A stretch of DNA of 64,000 nucleotides from Incurvaria masculella (taxonomy: Eukaryota; Arthropoda; Insecta; Lepidoptera; Incurvariidae). Positions within the stretch are counted from its first letter, which is position 1; the number at the start of each line of letters is the position of its first letter. The notes beneath the pieces were generated by a model. The model ran no database searches. It was not told the DNA's origin and saw only the letters and a program-made list of their open reading frames with translations. The position numbers were made by a program, and so were the translations under genes. Below are positions 33,048 to 43,914 of the stretch, one piece after another. Location of the stretch: assembly GCA_946894095.1 (NCBI GenBank), contig OX335665.1, positions 4,412,001 through 4,476,000 of the forward strand, in the 5' to 3' direction.

Positions 33048-33246
33048 GTAGCAGTCCATCTGCAACATTCTTCTAGTGTTCTAGCGTTGTTGCAACGATT
33101 GTTTTTCAGAACGCGTTTTGGATTAGCTCCGCGACTAGCCTTTTTTCAATCTTCTAAGTTATTTTCCATTGTATTATTTTCATTATTAATAAAGTCCACT
33201 AGCAGAAGACTTTTGGTTTCCTTACATCAATCTCTTCACAATAGAG
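33048..33246 (-). repeat. LTR of the older element
   Basis: A diverged reverse copy of the 188-bp LTR: TGTAGCAG at the left, CTCTTCACA at the right, with AATAAAGTCCACTAGCAGAA conserved inside. Confidence 0.8.
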
Positions 33247-33275
33247 TGGTGCATGAACGGGCGGAGATTTCATAC

Positions 33276-33320
33276 CTCTAGCATGCGGAGCTAGTCCCCG
33301 CGCTACTTAGCTACGAGCCG
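33276..33320 (-). repeat. SINE tRNA-type head fragment
   Basis: CTAGTCCCCGCGCTACTTAG, CTACGAGCCGC is the reverse of the tRNA-type head (compare 51783-51812). Only the A-box end is left. Confidence 0.6.
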
Positions 33321-33330
33321 CTCAGCGGCC

Positions 33331-33536
33331 TTATTGCCGAACAGCGACTGTCGCTGCCAGCGTCGGTATCGCTGCTAACGAGTCATCGCATACAACATTT
33401 TGCGGATAAAAATATCATGCGGTTGCCTATATTTTATCCGCAGTAACGGTAGCCACAAAATTTTGTATGCGACGTCTCGTTAGCAGCGACACGACGCTGG
33501 CAGCGACAGTCGCTGTTCGGCAATAAACCGCAGAAC
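33331..33536. mobile_element. foldback element
   Basis: Arms of about 70 bp are near reverse complements: TTATTGCCGAACAGCGACTG, TCGCTGCCAGCGTCG, CTGCTAACGAG at the left and the reverse at the right (CTCGTTAGCAG, CGCTGTTCGGCAATAA). The loop is GC-poor. Confidence 0.8.
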
Positions 33537-33544
33537 ACGTTCTT

Positions 33545-34138
33545 CAGAGCCCCTAATCCGAGTTGTCACCTAAATTGGCGTTAACGCCAAACCGATCGAC
33601 TAGCGTTTTTAAATGTATGGAGAAATTTAATAGCGCACGCAGAGGGGCCCATACAGGTAAAAGTGAGTTCGAGTTCGGTGCTCAACTCACTTTTATAAAT
33701 AGGTCATGTATCCGCACTTCTTTAACGTCATTATAGTTTGATAAAATCTGGCTTGTCCTTGAATAGTTTGGAGGTAAAATAACAGTTCCGTTATTTCGAT
33801 TGACTTATACTTATTGGGTATTTCAATGTTAATATTTTTTAACCTAATAACTCACTCTCGAAATCGAACTCACAATTACCAGAATGAGCCAGCAGGCGTT
33901 AAGAGAACTTACATTTGCGAATCCGAGTTTGATTTGACATTTTTCGTATCGTCGCCGTAAATACGTTGACGTTGCCGTTTACGCCGACTTCGCGTTTTCA
34001 TACAAATAGGAATAGACTGAGCTGAAGAACTAAAATCACAGAATATGTAGTAAAAACTTGTATGTATTTGACGTTTTACGTAACTTTGAAGTTTCGTAAA
34101 CGCCAATTTAGGTGAGAACTCGGACTGCCCGTTCTGAT
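33545..34138. mobile_element. family A palindromic element with a 250-bp insert
   Basis: Ends GAGTTGTCACCTAAATTGGC and reverse (CGCCAATTTAGGTGAGAACT). The insert 33643-33895 (GTAAAAGTGAGTTCGAGTTC, CAACTCACTTTTATAAATAG, ACAGTTCCGTTAT) is another repeat, also seen at 42765-43015. Confidence 0.75.
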
Positions 34139-34216
34139 CACACTTTACGGCTTCGCTCGGCTGAACGTCTAAAACGAAATTGACCGGAGCGGAGTCGGAA
34201 ATATTTTTTTTCCGCT

Positions 34217-34492
34217 CTCTAATGCTGAGATTCATAGACATTACTCGTGCTTGGCTTAGCCTAAGTACGACTTCCGACTGTCAGTTTTGACATAAAATGT
34301 ATGGAACGAATGTCAAATTTGATAGTCGGAAGCCATCCTTTGGCTAAGCCAAGCACAAGTAATCAGAGAGCATTTGTCAAAAGTTAGTTAGAGATTAGCT
34401 ACGGACTAACCATATCAAAACCGGCTTAGTCCGGCGGATTAAATTTCGTCGGCCCACTCTGAATACAGCTGTATGAATCTGAGCATTAGTGT
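34217..34492. mobile_element. nested inverted repeats (MITE-like)
   Basis: The outer pair is CTAATGCTGAGATTCATA and its reverse TATGAATCTGAGCATTAG. The inner pair is ACTCGTGCTTGGCTTAGCC with GGCTAAGCCAAGCACAAGT. No open frame. Confidence 0.65.
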
Positions 34493-35078
34493 TAAAATTT
34501 CAAATGAAAATGTGTTACTAATATAAGGCTACGCGTTGTGCGGACTGTACATATTTTATTTGCGCATGAAAAGCCACTTACGATCACTCCTGTCCATTAC
34601 CCTGGAGTGGTATTATCTGCTTACATAAGCCAATCATGAATGATAGGAGCTACGTATCCCTACATACGTACCCTACGTTCCGAAATGCGTACATCGCAAA
34701 GATCGCATTGAAAACTTGTGTTCCGAATTGATACTACTGCTCATAGCCACAATCGCACGATATCAAATCAGAACGAATTTGAGCACACATATGTGTCAGA
34801 GCCTAACCTAACTACCTCAAAAATGGCTTGTAAGTTTTGAAAGTCGTTATTTCGGGCTTAGAATTGTATAACTAGACTAACAAACGGCGAAAGGCCTTCG
34901 TTATTACAAAATACAAGTGCAAACAGAGAACTACAGATAAACACGCTTAATGACAGCTCGATGACAGCCATTTGACAGCGTACACGGCGCACATGCTCTC
35001 AACCGTGCGCGCTTTGTACGATCTGTGTGCGGTATAGAAGAGTCACGTCCCTTATTACAACTTGGCGTTTACTGAAGT

Positions 35079-35240
35079 GAATATAAGCAATTCGGAATGG
35101 CCGTGTACGCGTCCATTGAAGCAATCTCTGCAATATACGCATTTAGGAACGCAATGAATATAAGCAATTCGGAACGGTCGTGTACGCGTAGATCGCTGCA
35201 TTCTCTGCAGTATAAGCATTTCGGTACGCAGTGGTAGGCA
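35079..35240 (-). repeat. tandem pair of a 77-78-bp unit
   Basis: Each unit has GAATATAAGCAATTCGGAA, CCGTGTACGCGT or TCGTGTACGCGT, a GCAATCTCTGCAATATACGC-like string, and AGGAACGCA or CGGTACGCA. Single units recur at 43915-43995 and 44240-44312. The strand call is arbitrary. Confidence 0.7.
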
Positions 35241-35339
35241 CATGCATCCATAAGTAATAACGGCATTCTGATACTTTTCTGGCGGGCTAAAGAATAATTT
35301 TGTAAGAACCAAAAAGCGGTGTCGATTTGAATGTTATTC

Positions 35340-35460
35340 AATGGGGGAGAAAATTTCTTATCAACCACGACAGAGGGCGTCTAAGCGAGCTCACCTAAAA
35401 GATCTGTCAACGCTGTCAGATAGCATACAAAATTAAACAGAATGGATTAGCAACATTGTT
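35340..35460. repeat. short dispersed repeat shared with a daughterless intron
   Basis: CACGACAGAGGGCGTCTAAG, GCTGTCAGA, and CAAAATTAAACAGAATGGAT match 52100-52205 (CACGACAGGTGGCGTCTAGG, AAAATAAAACAGAATAGATT). Confidence 0.55.
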
Positions 35461-36009
35461 ATTACTCAATATATGTAATTGAAATGACTCAATTTTCTCC
35501 ATTTTATTCTGAAAATAAATTGTTTTGATTTTGATAATCAAAAGAAGTCCTGGGAAAGAAAATATCACAAAAACACAACCTATAATTATTTCATATTATA
35601 TTCATACTTTGTGCTGGTCGATGATATTTAAATTTGTTTGCAAACAAAAAAAAGCTCTTATTTTCCTCTAAACCTTATTCTTACTGCATCATCGAGTTCG
35701 AGATCATTTTTCATCTAAAAACTCGTAAATTTAACTTGACATCAATTATATTTTTGACGTTTTAAGGTGAGGTTACTCGTGGCGACATCACTACATAGTA
35801 TAAAACAAAGTCGCTTTCTCTGTCCCTATATCCCCATGTTCGCTTAAATCTTTAAAACTACGCAACGGATTTTGATGCGGTTTTTTTTAATAGATAGAGT
35901 GATTAAAGAGGAAGGTTTATATGTATAATAACATCCATTAAATAGTGGAGAAATACTGTTATTTTTGAGGTTTCCAATGTGATGTCATAAAAAAAGACGT
36001 GTGGCACTC

Positions 36010-36262
36010 GGGGACTGCCGCGGTAAAGCTATTGCATAGCATTTTGTATCAAGTTATGCCGGCCCGCCCCCGCCGCCGCTCCCGCCGCCGCCCCCGGCCC
36101 CGCTCCCCCTGGTGTGAGGTAGCGCTACCGGCATCGCCCGTCGGCGTGAGGCGGAGTGGGGAGCGTGAGGCGGAGTGGGGAGCGCGAGGTTTTTTTTCGT
36201 TACGGAATTTCTGGATTCGGTCCCCGCGCTCAAGGCCCTCGATAGAAGCTATGCAATAGCTT
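36010..36262. repeat. GC-rich segment with inverted ends carried by the Helitron
   Basis: AAGCTATTGCATAGC (about 36027) and its exact reverse GCTATGCAATAGCTT (about 36248) flank about 200 bp of CCG-rich sequence with a GCGTGAGGCGGAGTGGGGA direct duplication. It could be a captured host fragment or a separate foldback element. No protein recognised. Confidence 0.6.
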
Positions 36263-36599
36263 AAAAAATCATTTTTCCGCTTACATTGCAAACGCAGGCT
36301 GAACCCTACGAGATTTGTCAAAATAACGTACTAAGTATTGTACACATTGAAAAGGTCTACAGAAAACTCCGCGATGGTATATGTCTATCTCTTATGGATA
36401 TCCCACAATAACATTTTTTTGTCATTTACTTTTTACGACAAATAATGGCTAATTTTCGAAGTGATTTTAACCAATACAGCATTAATCCTTATCCAATTAA
36501 ATACCTTAAATAAATTGTTGATTTAATATGGATCTATATGGCCCGTTACAGCATATGATTTAAATTAATATTTTCGAAGATATTACATATTTAAAAATT

Positions 36600-36783
36600 G
36601 CAATGACCAATAATAAATCGCAGGGTCAAACCTTCAACGTTGCAGGTTTAGATTTGAGCGTTGACTGTTTTTCACATGGCCAACTGTATGTCGCTATTTC
36701 AAGAGTAACCTCTAGAGAAAACATGTTTGTATTGTCTAATGACAATAAAGCTGTGAACGTTGTATATAATGACATTCTGTAAT
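36600..36783 (+). pseudogene. Helitron helicase (RepHel), C-terminal remnant
   Basis: Reads AMTNNKSQGQTFNVAGLDLS, then HGQLYVAISRVTSRENMFVL and a TAA stop at the usual place. NKSQGQT and HGQLYVA(I/C)SRV are the last helicase motifs of Pif1-like Helitron proteins. Everything upstream (HUH replicase, first helicase motifs) is deleted. Confidence 0.88.
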
Positions 36784-37204
36784 ATATTAATTGCTGTAAA
36801 AATAAAATAAATAGGTAAAAATTTTAAAAGTAAATAAGTAAAAATGTAGTGTATGAATTTAGATATTCCAAAGATAGCAGGAAATACTCATGGTATAAGG
36901 AAAGGGGAATTGTTTTACTCCAAATTTAACGCGTGCGGGCCACGGGCAGTAATGAATAAATCAAAACTAATGGATCGATGTTAATCATTTTTTCAGTAAG
37001 TGACATACTCTATATATTTTATACCCGTGCGAAGTCGGAGCGGGCCGCTAGTCTACAATAAGCTTTGAGTTTTCTTCACCATTCAACTATTATTTCATAT
37101 TTGTGGCTGACGCCAAAAGTGTTGAAAGCCAAGCAACACCAAAGTAAATACACTTTTTCGTACTAAGCAGGTACGTCGCTTATTCCAAGGAATGTCCGCA
37201 ACGC

Positions 37205-37500
37205 AGATGCAGCGTTAAATCAATGTATGTAGGTATAATCTTAAACACTTTGTTAGTAGGAGGCATTCATTACGGGAAGAGGGACTGTAGGAGAATTCCA
37301 AATTATGGGTATACAGCCGGTACCGAAATTGGTAGACGCAATACCCGCGAATGGTATGTTTTGCTGGTTGATATTCGTAAAGTCGTTATTTTTACTGGAC
37401 TCTTTCTTCAATTACAAACCAAAGTGATGTTTTTCCACTATTTTTCCACAGGATTTTCCCTTCATCTAAATTACACCGTAATATTTTATGTATTATCTAG
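37205..37500 (+). repeat. dispersed repeat shared with the last daughterless intron
   Basis: AATCTTAAACACTTTGTTAG, GTAGGAGGCATTCATTACGG and GGTAGACGCAATACCCGCGA correspond to the reverse of 49985-50335. Probably a retroposon 3' region. Confidence 0.55.
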
Positions 37501-37799
37501 GGCCCGAGTACCACCCTGCACTGGACTCACAGAGCCAAGTCTAGTTATATCTGGATATATCCGGCTACCAGCGCTTAATTAACACTAGAGCGGGGTGTTG
37601 CCGTCACGCTCGCATTTACTCCGACAGCTCGCTCGCTCTCGCTCGCACGGCTCTCGCGGTGGGTAGCTTCACTACGTTAATCTTGATATTCTAACTGCAC
37701 AGTAGCTATAAGCAAAGATTTTATTAAATTAGGTCATGAATTAACTGCACGCCGCTGGCTTCTAGGTACCTACTAAAATGTGTATGTTATCGGACGTCA

Positions 37800-38135
37800 T
37801 TTTCGGCTGATCAGTGGTGTAACGCCACGGTTTTCAATAATCGGGGTACAGCAACTATGGGCACGGTGGTTTATGGATGGGTGACCTTTCTTCCGTTAAG
37901 GTTGGCAGTGGTCCGACGTAAACCTTAAGTCCCTTGCTTTACTAACGAGCTGATAGATTTGATCCCGCCCTGATTAGTGCTAAGTCGAAGCGGTAATGAA
38001 AATAGTCCGCATTTTCCATCCAGTTCCATGTAGCCATGCATTTTAAGAAATGTCCTGGCATCGCACTCAAACTGGTGCGTTTTGTGTTAATATCTTGACA
38101 GTAGTGTGGTATTAGTCATCCATGAATATGTTAGA
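37800..38135 (+). repeat. old SINE copy with a decayed 5S-type head
   Basis: TTTATGGATGGGTGACC keeps box C of the 5S head. The body (TTTTCCATCCAGTTCCATGT, GTCCTGGCATCGCAC) and tail (GTGTGGTATTAGTCATCCAT) are diverged. Confidence 0.65.
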
Positions 38136-38398
38136 TTTTTTTTTATTTTGCATTTAAACATTGTAAAAAATATATGTAAATAATCCATAAGGTTACATTT
38201 AACACACATAATAACATGCATTACACACTATGAGCATATCATTTTTAAATTTTGGAAAAGAAATCTGTATTAGCGTAAGCCAAGGTTTTTTAGGTCAGTC
38301 CTAAAACCATTTATAGAAAAGATTATGAGGCAAAATGCAAACTGCATTTGGAGACAAATGCATTTCGTTAGGAATGCGAGCTGCTGAGTACGAGAATG

Positions 38399-38954
38399 AG
38401 TCCCAGTTTTTACCTAAACTGGCGTTTACGGAACTTCGAAGTTCCGTAAAAACGTCAAACTCCATACAAGTTTTTACTAGATATTCTATGGTTTTACTTC
38501 TTCAAGCTCTCAATGTCAAACTCGGACTTCCGATTTGTATGAAAACGCGGAGTCGGCGTAAACGGCAACGTCGACGTATGTACGGCAACGTTGGGTAAGC
38601 TGTCAAATCAAACTCGAACTCGCAAATGTTAATTCGCTTAACGCCCACTGCGCGCGCTCTTCCATTTCTCCATACATTTGAAAACGCCAGTCGATCGGTT
38701 TGCCGTAAACGCCAATTTAGGTGACAGCGGGGACTAGCGGCTTGATTTGGCAGCTTACTCACTGTCGGCGTAAATACGTCGACGTTTCCGTTTACGCCGA
38801 CTCCGCGTTTTCATACAAATCGGAAGTCCGAGTTTGACTTTGACAGCTTGAATAAGTAAAACCACAAAAAACTTGTATGGAGTTTGACGTTTTTACGGAA
38901 CTTCGAAATTACGTAAACGCCAATTTAGGTGACAGCTGAGACTACTGGCTCTGA
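38399..38954. mobile_element. family A element, one full and one partial copy joined
   Basis: 38399-38739 is a full-length copy (ACCTAAACTGGCGTTTACGG to CGTAAACGCCAATTTAGGTG). 38740-38954 is the second half of another in opposite orientation (GTAAATACGTCGACGTTTCC, ending CGCCAATTTAGGTGACAGC). Confidence 0.75.
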
Positions 38955-39209
38955 ATCGAACCTAGCTGGCGGAGCAGCGATTCCTGACTCGGCCCTCATC
39001 TCCGGGCAACATCTCCTAATTTGTTCGTTCTCCTGCTAAATGGCACTCGCTTAGCGGAATTATCCGCAGTTTTGTGCCGGGGGAGGCATTCCGCTGACGT
39101 CTGTACGGATCTATACAATACGTATACGCTATCTTACTGCACCCATGTCTGCTGGAACTTCGCAGCTTTGTTTTTAACAAACACCATCAATATAATATTT
39201 TTTAACTAG

Positions 39210-39331
39210 ACGTGTGTCATAATATTAGACTAACACACCACACGACTGTTTATTGATACACGGCGATAATTAACTGCATAGAAAACGCGGCCATATTGCC
39301 GCTTCCACCAAGCATCTTTCATTCAATGCTT
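39210..39331 (-). repeat. decayed SINE fragment
   Basis: CACACCACACGACTG, GAAAACGCGGCCATATTGCC and TTTCATTCAATGC follow the SINE body order. The next short repeat cuts it off. Confidence 0.5.
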
Positions 39332-39335
39332 TTTA

Positions 39336-39616
39336 GGGTTCCGTAACGGTGAAAACGGAACCCTATTACTAAGCCTCCGCTGTCCGCCCGTCCGTCCGTC
39401 CGTCTGTCACAGGGCTGTATCGCATGAACCGTATGAAATTTTTTCGCAGCTAAAATGTTCATGTATTTATTTAGCCGCTATAACAACCAATTAAAAAAAT
39501 TGTAAAAATTAAAGGGTACGGTATACCCATACAAAAAACGTGATTTTTTGTGTTCAGTCTTGTACGATGGTACGGAACCCTTCGTGTGCGAGTCCGACTC
39601 GCACTTGGCCGGTTTT
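39336..39616 (-). repeat. lepidopteran short repeat, copy 4, inserted in a SINE
   Basis: GGGTTCCGTAACGGTGAAAA to GACTCGCACTTGGCCGG. Full length. Confidence 0.85.
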
Positions 39617-40299
39617 TTATTATTAAGATTGAGTGAGCGAATTTATATTATTTTCATTAACATCAGGCCGATGCTATGCATATTTGATATATTTTTTTGA
39701 ATTTTTTCATTTCATTTTATTTAAATTGTGTGTAATTGTTTTAGTTTTTGTCTTTTTTGCAACCATTGGTTTTTATATCAAGTTCTACTTTTTTTTTCTA
39801 TTTCTACCATTACTTCTTATTTTTTCATTGTATTATTTGAACGGATTCTTTGCTGGTGTTAAATTATTGTTATTTGTAGCTGTAATTTGTATTTTGTAAT
39901 ACTGTGTCATTCCTTAATAAAAAAAATAAAAAATACCACCAACCAGCAATGGGTCATTCCCGCCCTAAAGAGGAATGGTTCCTATTCCTATTTTGCTTAA
40001 CTTTTATGATCGAACGCCATAGTGTCGCGGTATTATTATCTACATTTTCAGTCAATCAGTATGCAGTAGGTAACTAAAATTTATAATTTGTTTTTGCTAT
40101 GTATTTCTTCTTTTATCTCTTTTCAAAAATGTACTCTGAATTGTTTGTTTTTCTGTTCTTTTGTTTTTCTATATACTTCATCACTTCTTCATTCAATAAA
40201 TGGTTATTATTATTTTGTAAGGTACGTAAAAACACACATAGAATGTGATAAAAGCCAGTTTAAAAATAAGTTTTCAAATGAATGCATACAAAAGAATGC
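39617..40299. other. T-rich sequence, no gene seen
   Basis: Open frames here (for example 39633-39899) consist almost wholly of Phe, Leu and Ile from T-rich DNA and end near a TTAATAAAAAAAATAAAA tail. This fits a retroposon 3' UTR rather than a membrane protein. Confidence 0.45.
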
Positions 40300-40570
40300 T
40301 TGATCCACTTTTGCGAAACGATTTCGCGCCTTTTCCCGATCAGTTATTCGTCGTGCGGGGTGGAAGGGTGCTGCGGGGCGAAGGGGCGCGCGGTGGGGGC
40401 AGGGGAGGACGGAAGCATCAGAGTAATTTAGCCGTATAATGGCACCCAGGACACATCTTTAATCTGAGCGCTAATTGGACTGCCTCCAGGGCCGTATTCG
40501 ACCGCCTGGTTGGTTATTTGCAGGTTTACGCAGGTTAGTGAGAAACGAACTAACGATTTATAGCAAGAAG
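40300..40570. promoter_or_regulatory. GC-rich single-copy block with homeodomain-type sites
   Basis: A G-rich stretch (GGGGCGAAGGGGCGCGCGG) is followed by non-repetitive sequence with TAATTTAGCC and GCTAATTGGAC. It matches no repeat in the window. A conserved enhancer is only one possibility. Confidence 0.2.
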
Positions 40571-41080
40571 TAAATCACGTACGCTGTAGTAAAAAATACA
40601 AAAACTAAACTGAATTTGCATCTTCATGGACCAGCAAGGTTTCGTGACTAAGATTTTTAGATTTTTTTATTTTATCGTTCTGTAATCCACGTCTTTGTAT
40701 TGTATTTGTAAATAAATCAGCCTTTGGAACACATAAGGAACACTTGGAGTCGTCAAAATCTATTCCATGGAAAAAAATTAAGTTTCAAGTTAAAAGTTAA
40801 TAGCTACGTATATACAGTTATAACCTAACACTTAATATTAATATATGGAGTATAAAGATTATATGCAGTACTAAGATATAATATTAATATATGCAGCTTA
40901 CTTAAATCTTCGAAACCAAACAAAATGTTGCAATGCCAATGGTTTGGCCATATATTTCATTCCATCAATAAATATATGTGGCCATCAATATTTATATATA
41001 TGCAATACAATGTCCATCGCGTTCGATCAAAGCGGCGTGAAGGTATGTATGCATGTTATTTGTATACTCTTCAGTGACTT

Positions 41081-41413
41081 CTGAGCCGGTAGTCTAAGTT
41101 GTCACCTAAATTGGCGTTACGGCAACCCGATCGACTGGCGTTTTCAAATGTATGGAGAAATTGAGGAGCTAACATTTGCGAGTCCGAGCTTGATTTGACA
41201 GCTTACTCAACGTTGCCGTAAATAGGTCGACGTTGCCGTTTACGTCCACTCCGCGTTTTCATACAAATCGGAAGTCCGCGTTTGACTTTGACAGCTTGAA
41301 GAAGTAAAACCACGGAATATCTAGTAAAAATATGTATAGAGTTTGGAGAAAACGCCAGTCGATCGGTTTGCCGTAAACGCCAATTTAGGTGAGAACTCAG
41401 ACTGACCACTCTG
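41081..41413. mobile_element. family A element, copy
   Basis: GAGCCGGTAGTCTAAGTTGT, CACCTAAATTGGCGTTACGG at the left; AACTCAGACTGACCACTCTG at the right. Internal deletions. Confidence 0.75.
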
Positions 41414-41669
41414 GTGATAAACATCGTCGACCGCAAAATCGGTTCTTAATTTTTGGAATCAGAAAAAGTCACAGGTGCCAGGTCCGCGCTGTATGCAGGA
41501 TATTTCATTAGTTCAAAAGTTCGTTTGTCTGTCTAGCCGTGTGAGAACTGGCTGGAAAGGTATATTAAAAAAAAACCAGACGTAGATTTCTATAATATAT
41601 TTTAGAATCCAAAATTTCAAAAACCTGTAGAAACATTAAGAACATGTAAACGACGATGCGTACACTGTC

Positions 41670-41815
41670 AAATCAAACTCGGTCTCGGCAATGTTAGTTC
41701 GGTTAACACACACTGCGCGCGCTCTTCAATTTCTCCATGCATCGATTTCAACGCTAGTCGATCGGTTTATTTTAATTATGGTACTATAGGGTTACTTTAG
41801 TTGACAAATCGGACA
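41670..41815. mobile_element. family A element, decayed fragment
   Basis: GTCAAATCAAACTCGGTCTC, CACTGCGCGCGCTCTTCAAT and CGCTAGTCGATCGG survive. Confidence 0.6.
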
Positions 41816-41821
41816 AACGGC

Positions 41822-42060
41822 TCAGCAGGTTTATTCCTGGCATTCAGTAATCAGGAATCAGGAATCCTGAGTTTAGAAAACAGCTTTTATAGCGATTGTC
41901 AAAGCGAGTTCTTCTTTGGAAAACCTTGATTGATTAAAAAAACTATGTTCCGGAATATTTTCGTCGAGAAAATCGCTTTGAAAATCGCTACAAAAGCTGT
42001 TATCTAGACTCAGGATTCCTGATTCCTGATTACTGAATGCCAGGAATAGATCTGCTGGTC
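41822..42060. mobile_element. foldback element
   Basis: Arms of about 60 bp: TTCCTGGCATTCAGTAATCA, GGAATCAGGAATCCTGAGT at the left, and the reverse (ACTCAGGATTCCTGATTCC, TGATTACTGAATGCCAGGAA) at the right. The internal AAAACAGCTTTTATAGCGAT also pairs with ATCGCTACAAAAGCTGTT. Confidence 0.82.
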
Positions 42061-42319
42061 TCGCCTGCCCTTTTTCATTCATGTTCATCATACAGAGCAC
42101 ATCATCGATGTTTTTCGATGTTCACTAATCGAATTTTGTAATAAACCGCGCATTACATTTTGACAGTTGACTCTGGATAAGACTGTATGTGTTTTCCACA
42201 GATTTATTTTGGTTTGTCGCATTTTCGTGTGTTAAACAATTTCCTTAAGCCTTCAGACCTATCTACTTGCAATAAATAATTTACGCTGCAGCCGCCTTTC
42301 TTAAATTCCTATGTGGCTC

Positions 42320-42515
42320 ATAGACGCGAATAAGGTGACATGCCAGGACCTTCCCTTTATTTGTGAACAGCTAATGCACGTGAGCTACTGGATGAAAAAT
42401 GTGGGACACTTTTCATTGCCGCTTCGCCCATCTTTCATTCAATGCGATAGCACCAATTCGGGAAGCCTTCATCCTACAACCTTCATTTTGACATGGTTTC
42501 CGAACCTTGAAGTGA
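42320..42515 (-). repeat. old SINE fragment
   Basis: GACATGCCAGGACCTTCCCT, CATTGCCGCTTCGCCCATC and TTCGGGAAGCCTTCATCC follow the body in order, diverged. Confidence 0.55.
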
Positions 42516-42527
42516 CCCACCCGCAGT

Positions 42528-42673
42528 GCGATCACGAAGCGCGAAACGAGGTATAGGTGCGGCAACTACCCCAATCTGACAGATTTTGTATGTGAAAGCT
42601 GTCAGTTACCTGTCAGTTTGGCGTAGGTGCAGCACCTACACAACATTTTGCGTTTCGTAATTGCACTGCCGCA
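42528..42673. mobile_element. small inverted-repeat element
   Basis: GCAGTGCGATCACGAAGCGC, TAGGTGCGGCAACTA and the near reverse TAGGTGCAGCACCTA, GCGTTTCGTAATTGCACTGC. Confidence 0.65.
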
Positions 42674-42764
42674 TAGGAGACGAAATTTCTTATATTTCGG
42701 TAGGTCAGGACGTTTTTGGTCACGACAAGGTAAATGGCTGAATCCGGGTTCACATGTTAGATAC

Positions 42765-43015
42765 TAACCCTCTGGGGGTCCATTCAGGGCAAGCGTAAGT
42801 TCGAATTCGTCACTAAATATCAACTCACCTTTTTTAAATAGTTAATGTTTCAACACTTCTAGAACATCATTACAGTTAGGTAAAAATCTGGTCTGTCCCG
42901 TAAATACGTTGGAAGTATAAATAACGGTTCCGTTATATAAATAACAATATATTTCCTAGCTATTTTTAGGTTAACTTATTCCCGAACCCCCCTATGGCCC
43001 CTGATGCTAAATATG
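42765..43015. repeat. dispersed repeat also found inside a family A element
   Basis: AGTTCGAATTCG, CAACTCACC, TTTAAATAGTTAATG, AAAATCTGGTCTGTCC and ACGGTTCCGTTAT match 33643-33895. Confidence 0.6.
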
Positions 43016-43374
43016 TCGGTCTGCCTGCGTCAAGTGGTTGCGTTGTATAGATTGGCTACATAAAATAGATGTTGGTATGTACCTGCTTATGAATATACTG
43101 ATTGTATAAATATATTGATACATGTTGTACATTTATATATTTAGACAATATTAAACAACAATAACCATTCGGTTATCTAATGAAATACTTAAATATACCT
43201 AAAGTTATCTCTGTAACCTAAATCGTCTAGAATACGAAATGCAACCAAAGATTTGTTCAGTTTTTGTATTGCTGAGCAAGTATGTACTGATACTTTCATG
43301 TTTCGTTATTTGCAGCCATTTACCTTATCATATATATTTTTTGTCACCATATACACTTTCAGGCGCCTTATCTA

Positions 43375-43500
43375 GGTAACGCAACCACTTGGCGCAGGCA
43401 GACTGACACATTCAGCTTCAGAGGGCAGGTCTTTATCCTTTGAATCCAGTTTCAGTCATTGACGTTATCGTTACCATTGCTGTCGCGACCTCCTAGTCTA
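43375..43500 (+). repeat. dispersed repeat X, partial copy
   Basis: AACGCAACCACTTGGCGCAG, GACACATTCAGCTTCAGAGG and GTCGCGACCTCC match 24230-24350. Confidence 0.65.
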
Positions 43501-43584
43501 TTATTTCAATCCTCTAGTACCTCTTGCGATATGCACGGGAATGAATGCAGAGGGCCTGAATGTGTTATTTTTACGTCGAAATCA

Positions 43585-43905
43585 AATTGTTTTTATGTTA
43601 CTGGACATGGATGGTTAATACCAGACTGACCGTCAGATATTAGCCTAACACACCACATGGGAACTAGGTGCCATGCCAGGACCTTCCTTATATTGCTCGG
43701 CTATATTGAACTGAATGGAAAACACGGAAAATTCTCATTGCCCCTTGGCCCATCGTTCATTCAATGCGATGGTACAAACCCGGGCGGGATTAACTCTACT
43801 AACTAGTAAGGAAAGGGACCTACAGATTTATGTGGAGTCCGAACCACGGCCAGCCTCAACAGTTGAAAATGGTAACCCATCCTGAACCCAACCACGCTCG
43901 GAGGA
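43585..43905 (-). repeat. SINE copy with a partial 5S-type head
   Basis: Tail TTTTATGTTACTGGACATGG, body, then CCGAACCACGGCCAGCCTC and GGTAACCCATCC (decayed box C). The box A region is gone. Confidence 0.7.
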
Positions 43906-43914
43906 GCTTCACGA

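Larger units (their letters stand above)
30660..33246 (-). mobile_element. older LTR-retrotransposon copy, interrupted by a younger one
   Basis: Read on the minus strand: LTR3 (33246-33048), internal part S (33047-32445), the younger element (32440-31049), then internal part Q (31044 to about 30660). With the younger element and its 4-bp duplication removed, S and Q join as they do in the younger copy. Its far LTR is not seen. No gag or pol sequence is present, so it is non-autonomous or deleted. LTR3 differs from the young LTRs at many positions. Confidence 0.8.
35788..37051 (+). mobile_element. non-autonomous Helitron
   Basis: Begins TCACTACATAGTATAAAACA after an A and ends CGGGCCGCTAG before a T, the A/T insertion rule and CTRR end of Helitrons. 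A GC-rich hairpin-forming stretch (GTGCGAAGTCGGAGCGGGCC) precedes the end. Most of the rolling-circle replicase is gone. Only its last 60 codons remain (36600-36783). A GC-rich insert with inverted ends (36010-36262) is carried inside. Confidence 0.85.

Noticed and set aside
36049..36321. An Arg-rich protein in the Helitron insert
   Set aside because: Arg/Pro richness simply reflects the CCG-rich DNA; no start context, no relatives, hairpin ends instead.
39633..39899. A small membrane protein
   Set aside because: Phe/Leu/Ile bias comes from T-rich DNA next to a retroposon-like A-rich end; no conserved motif.
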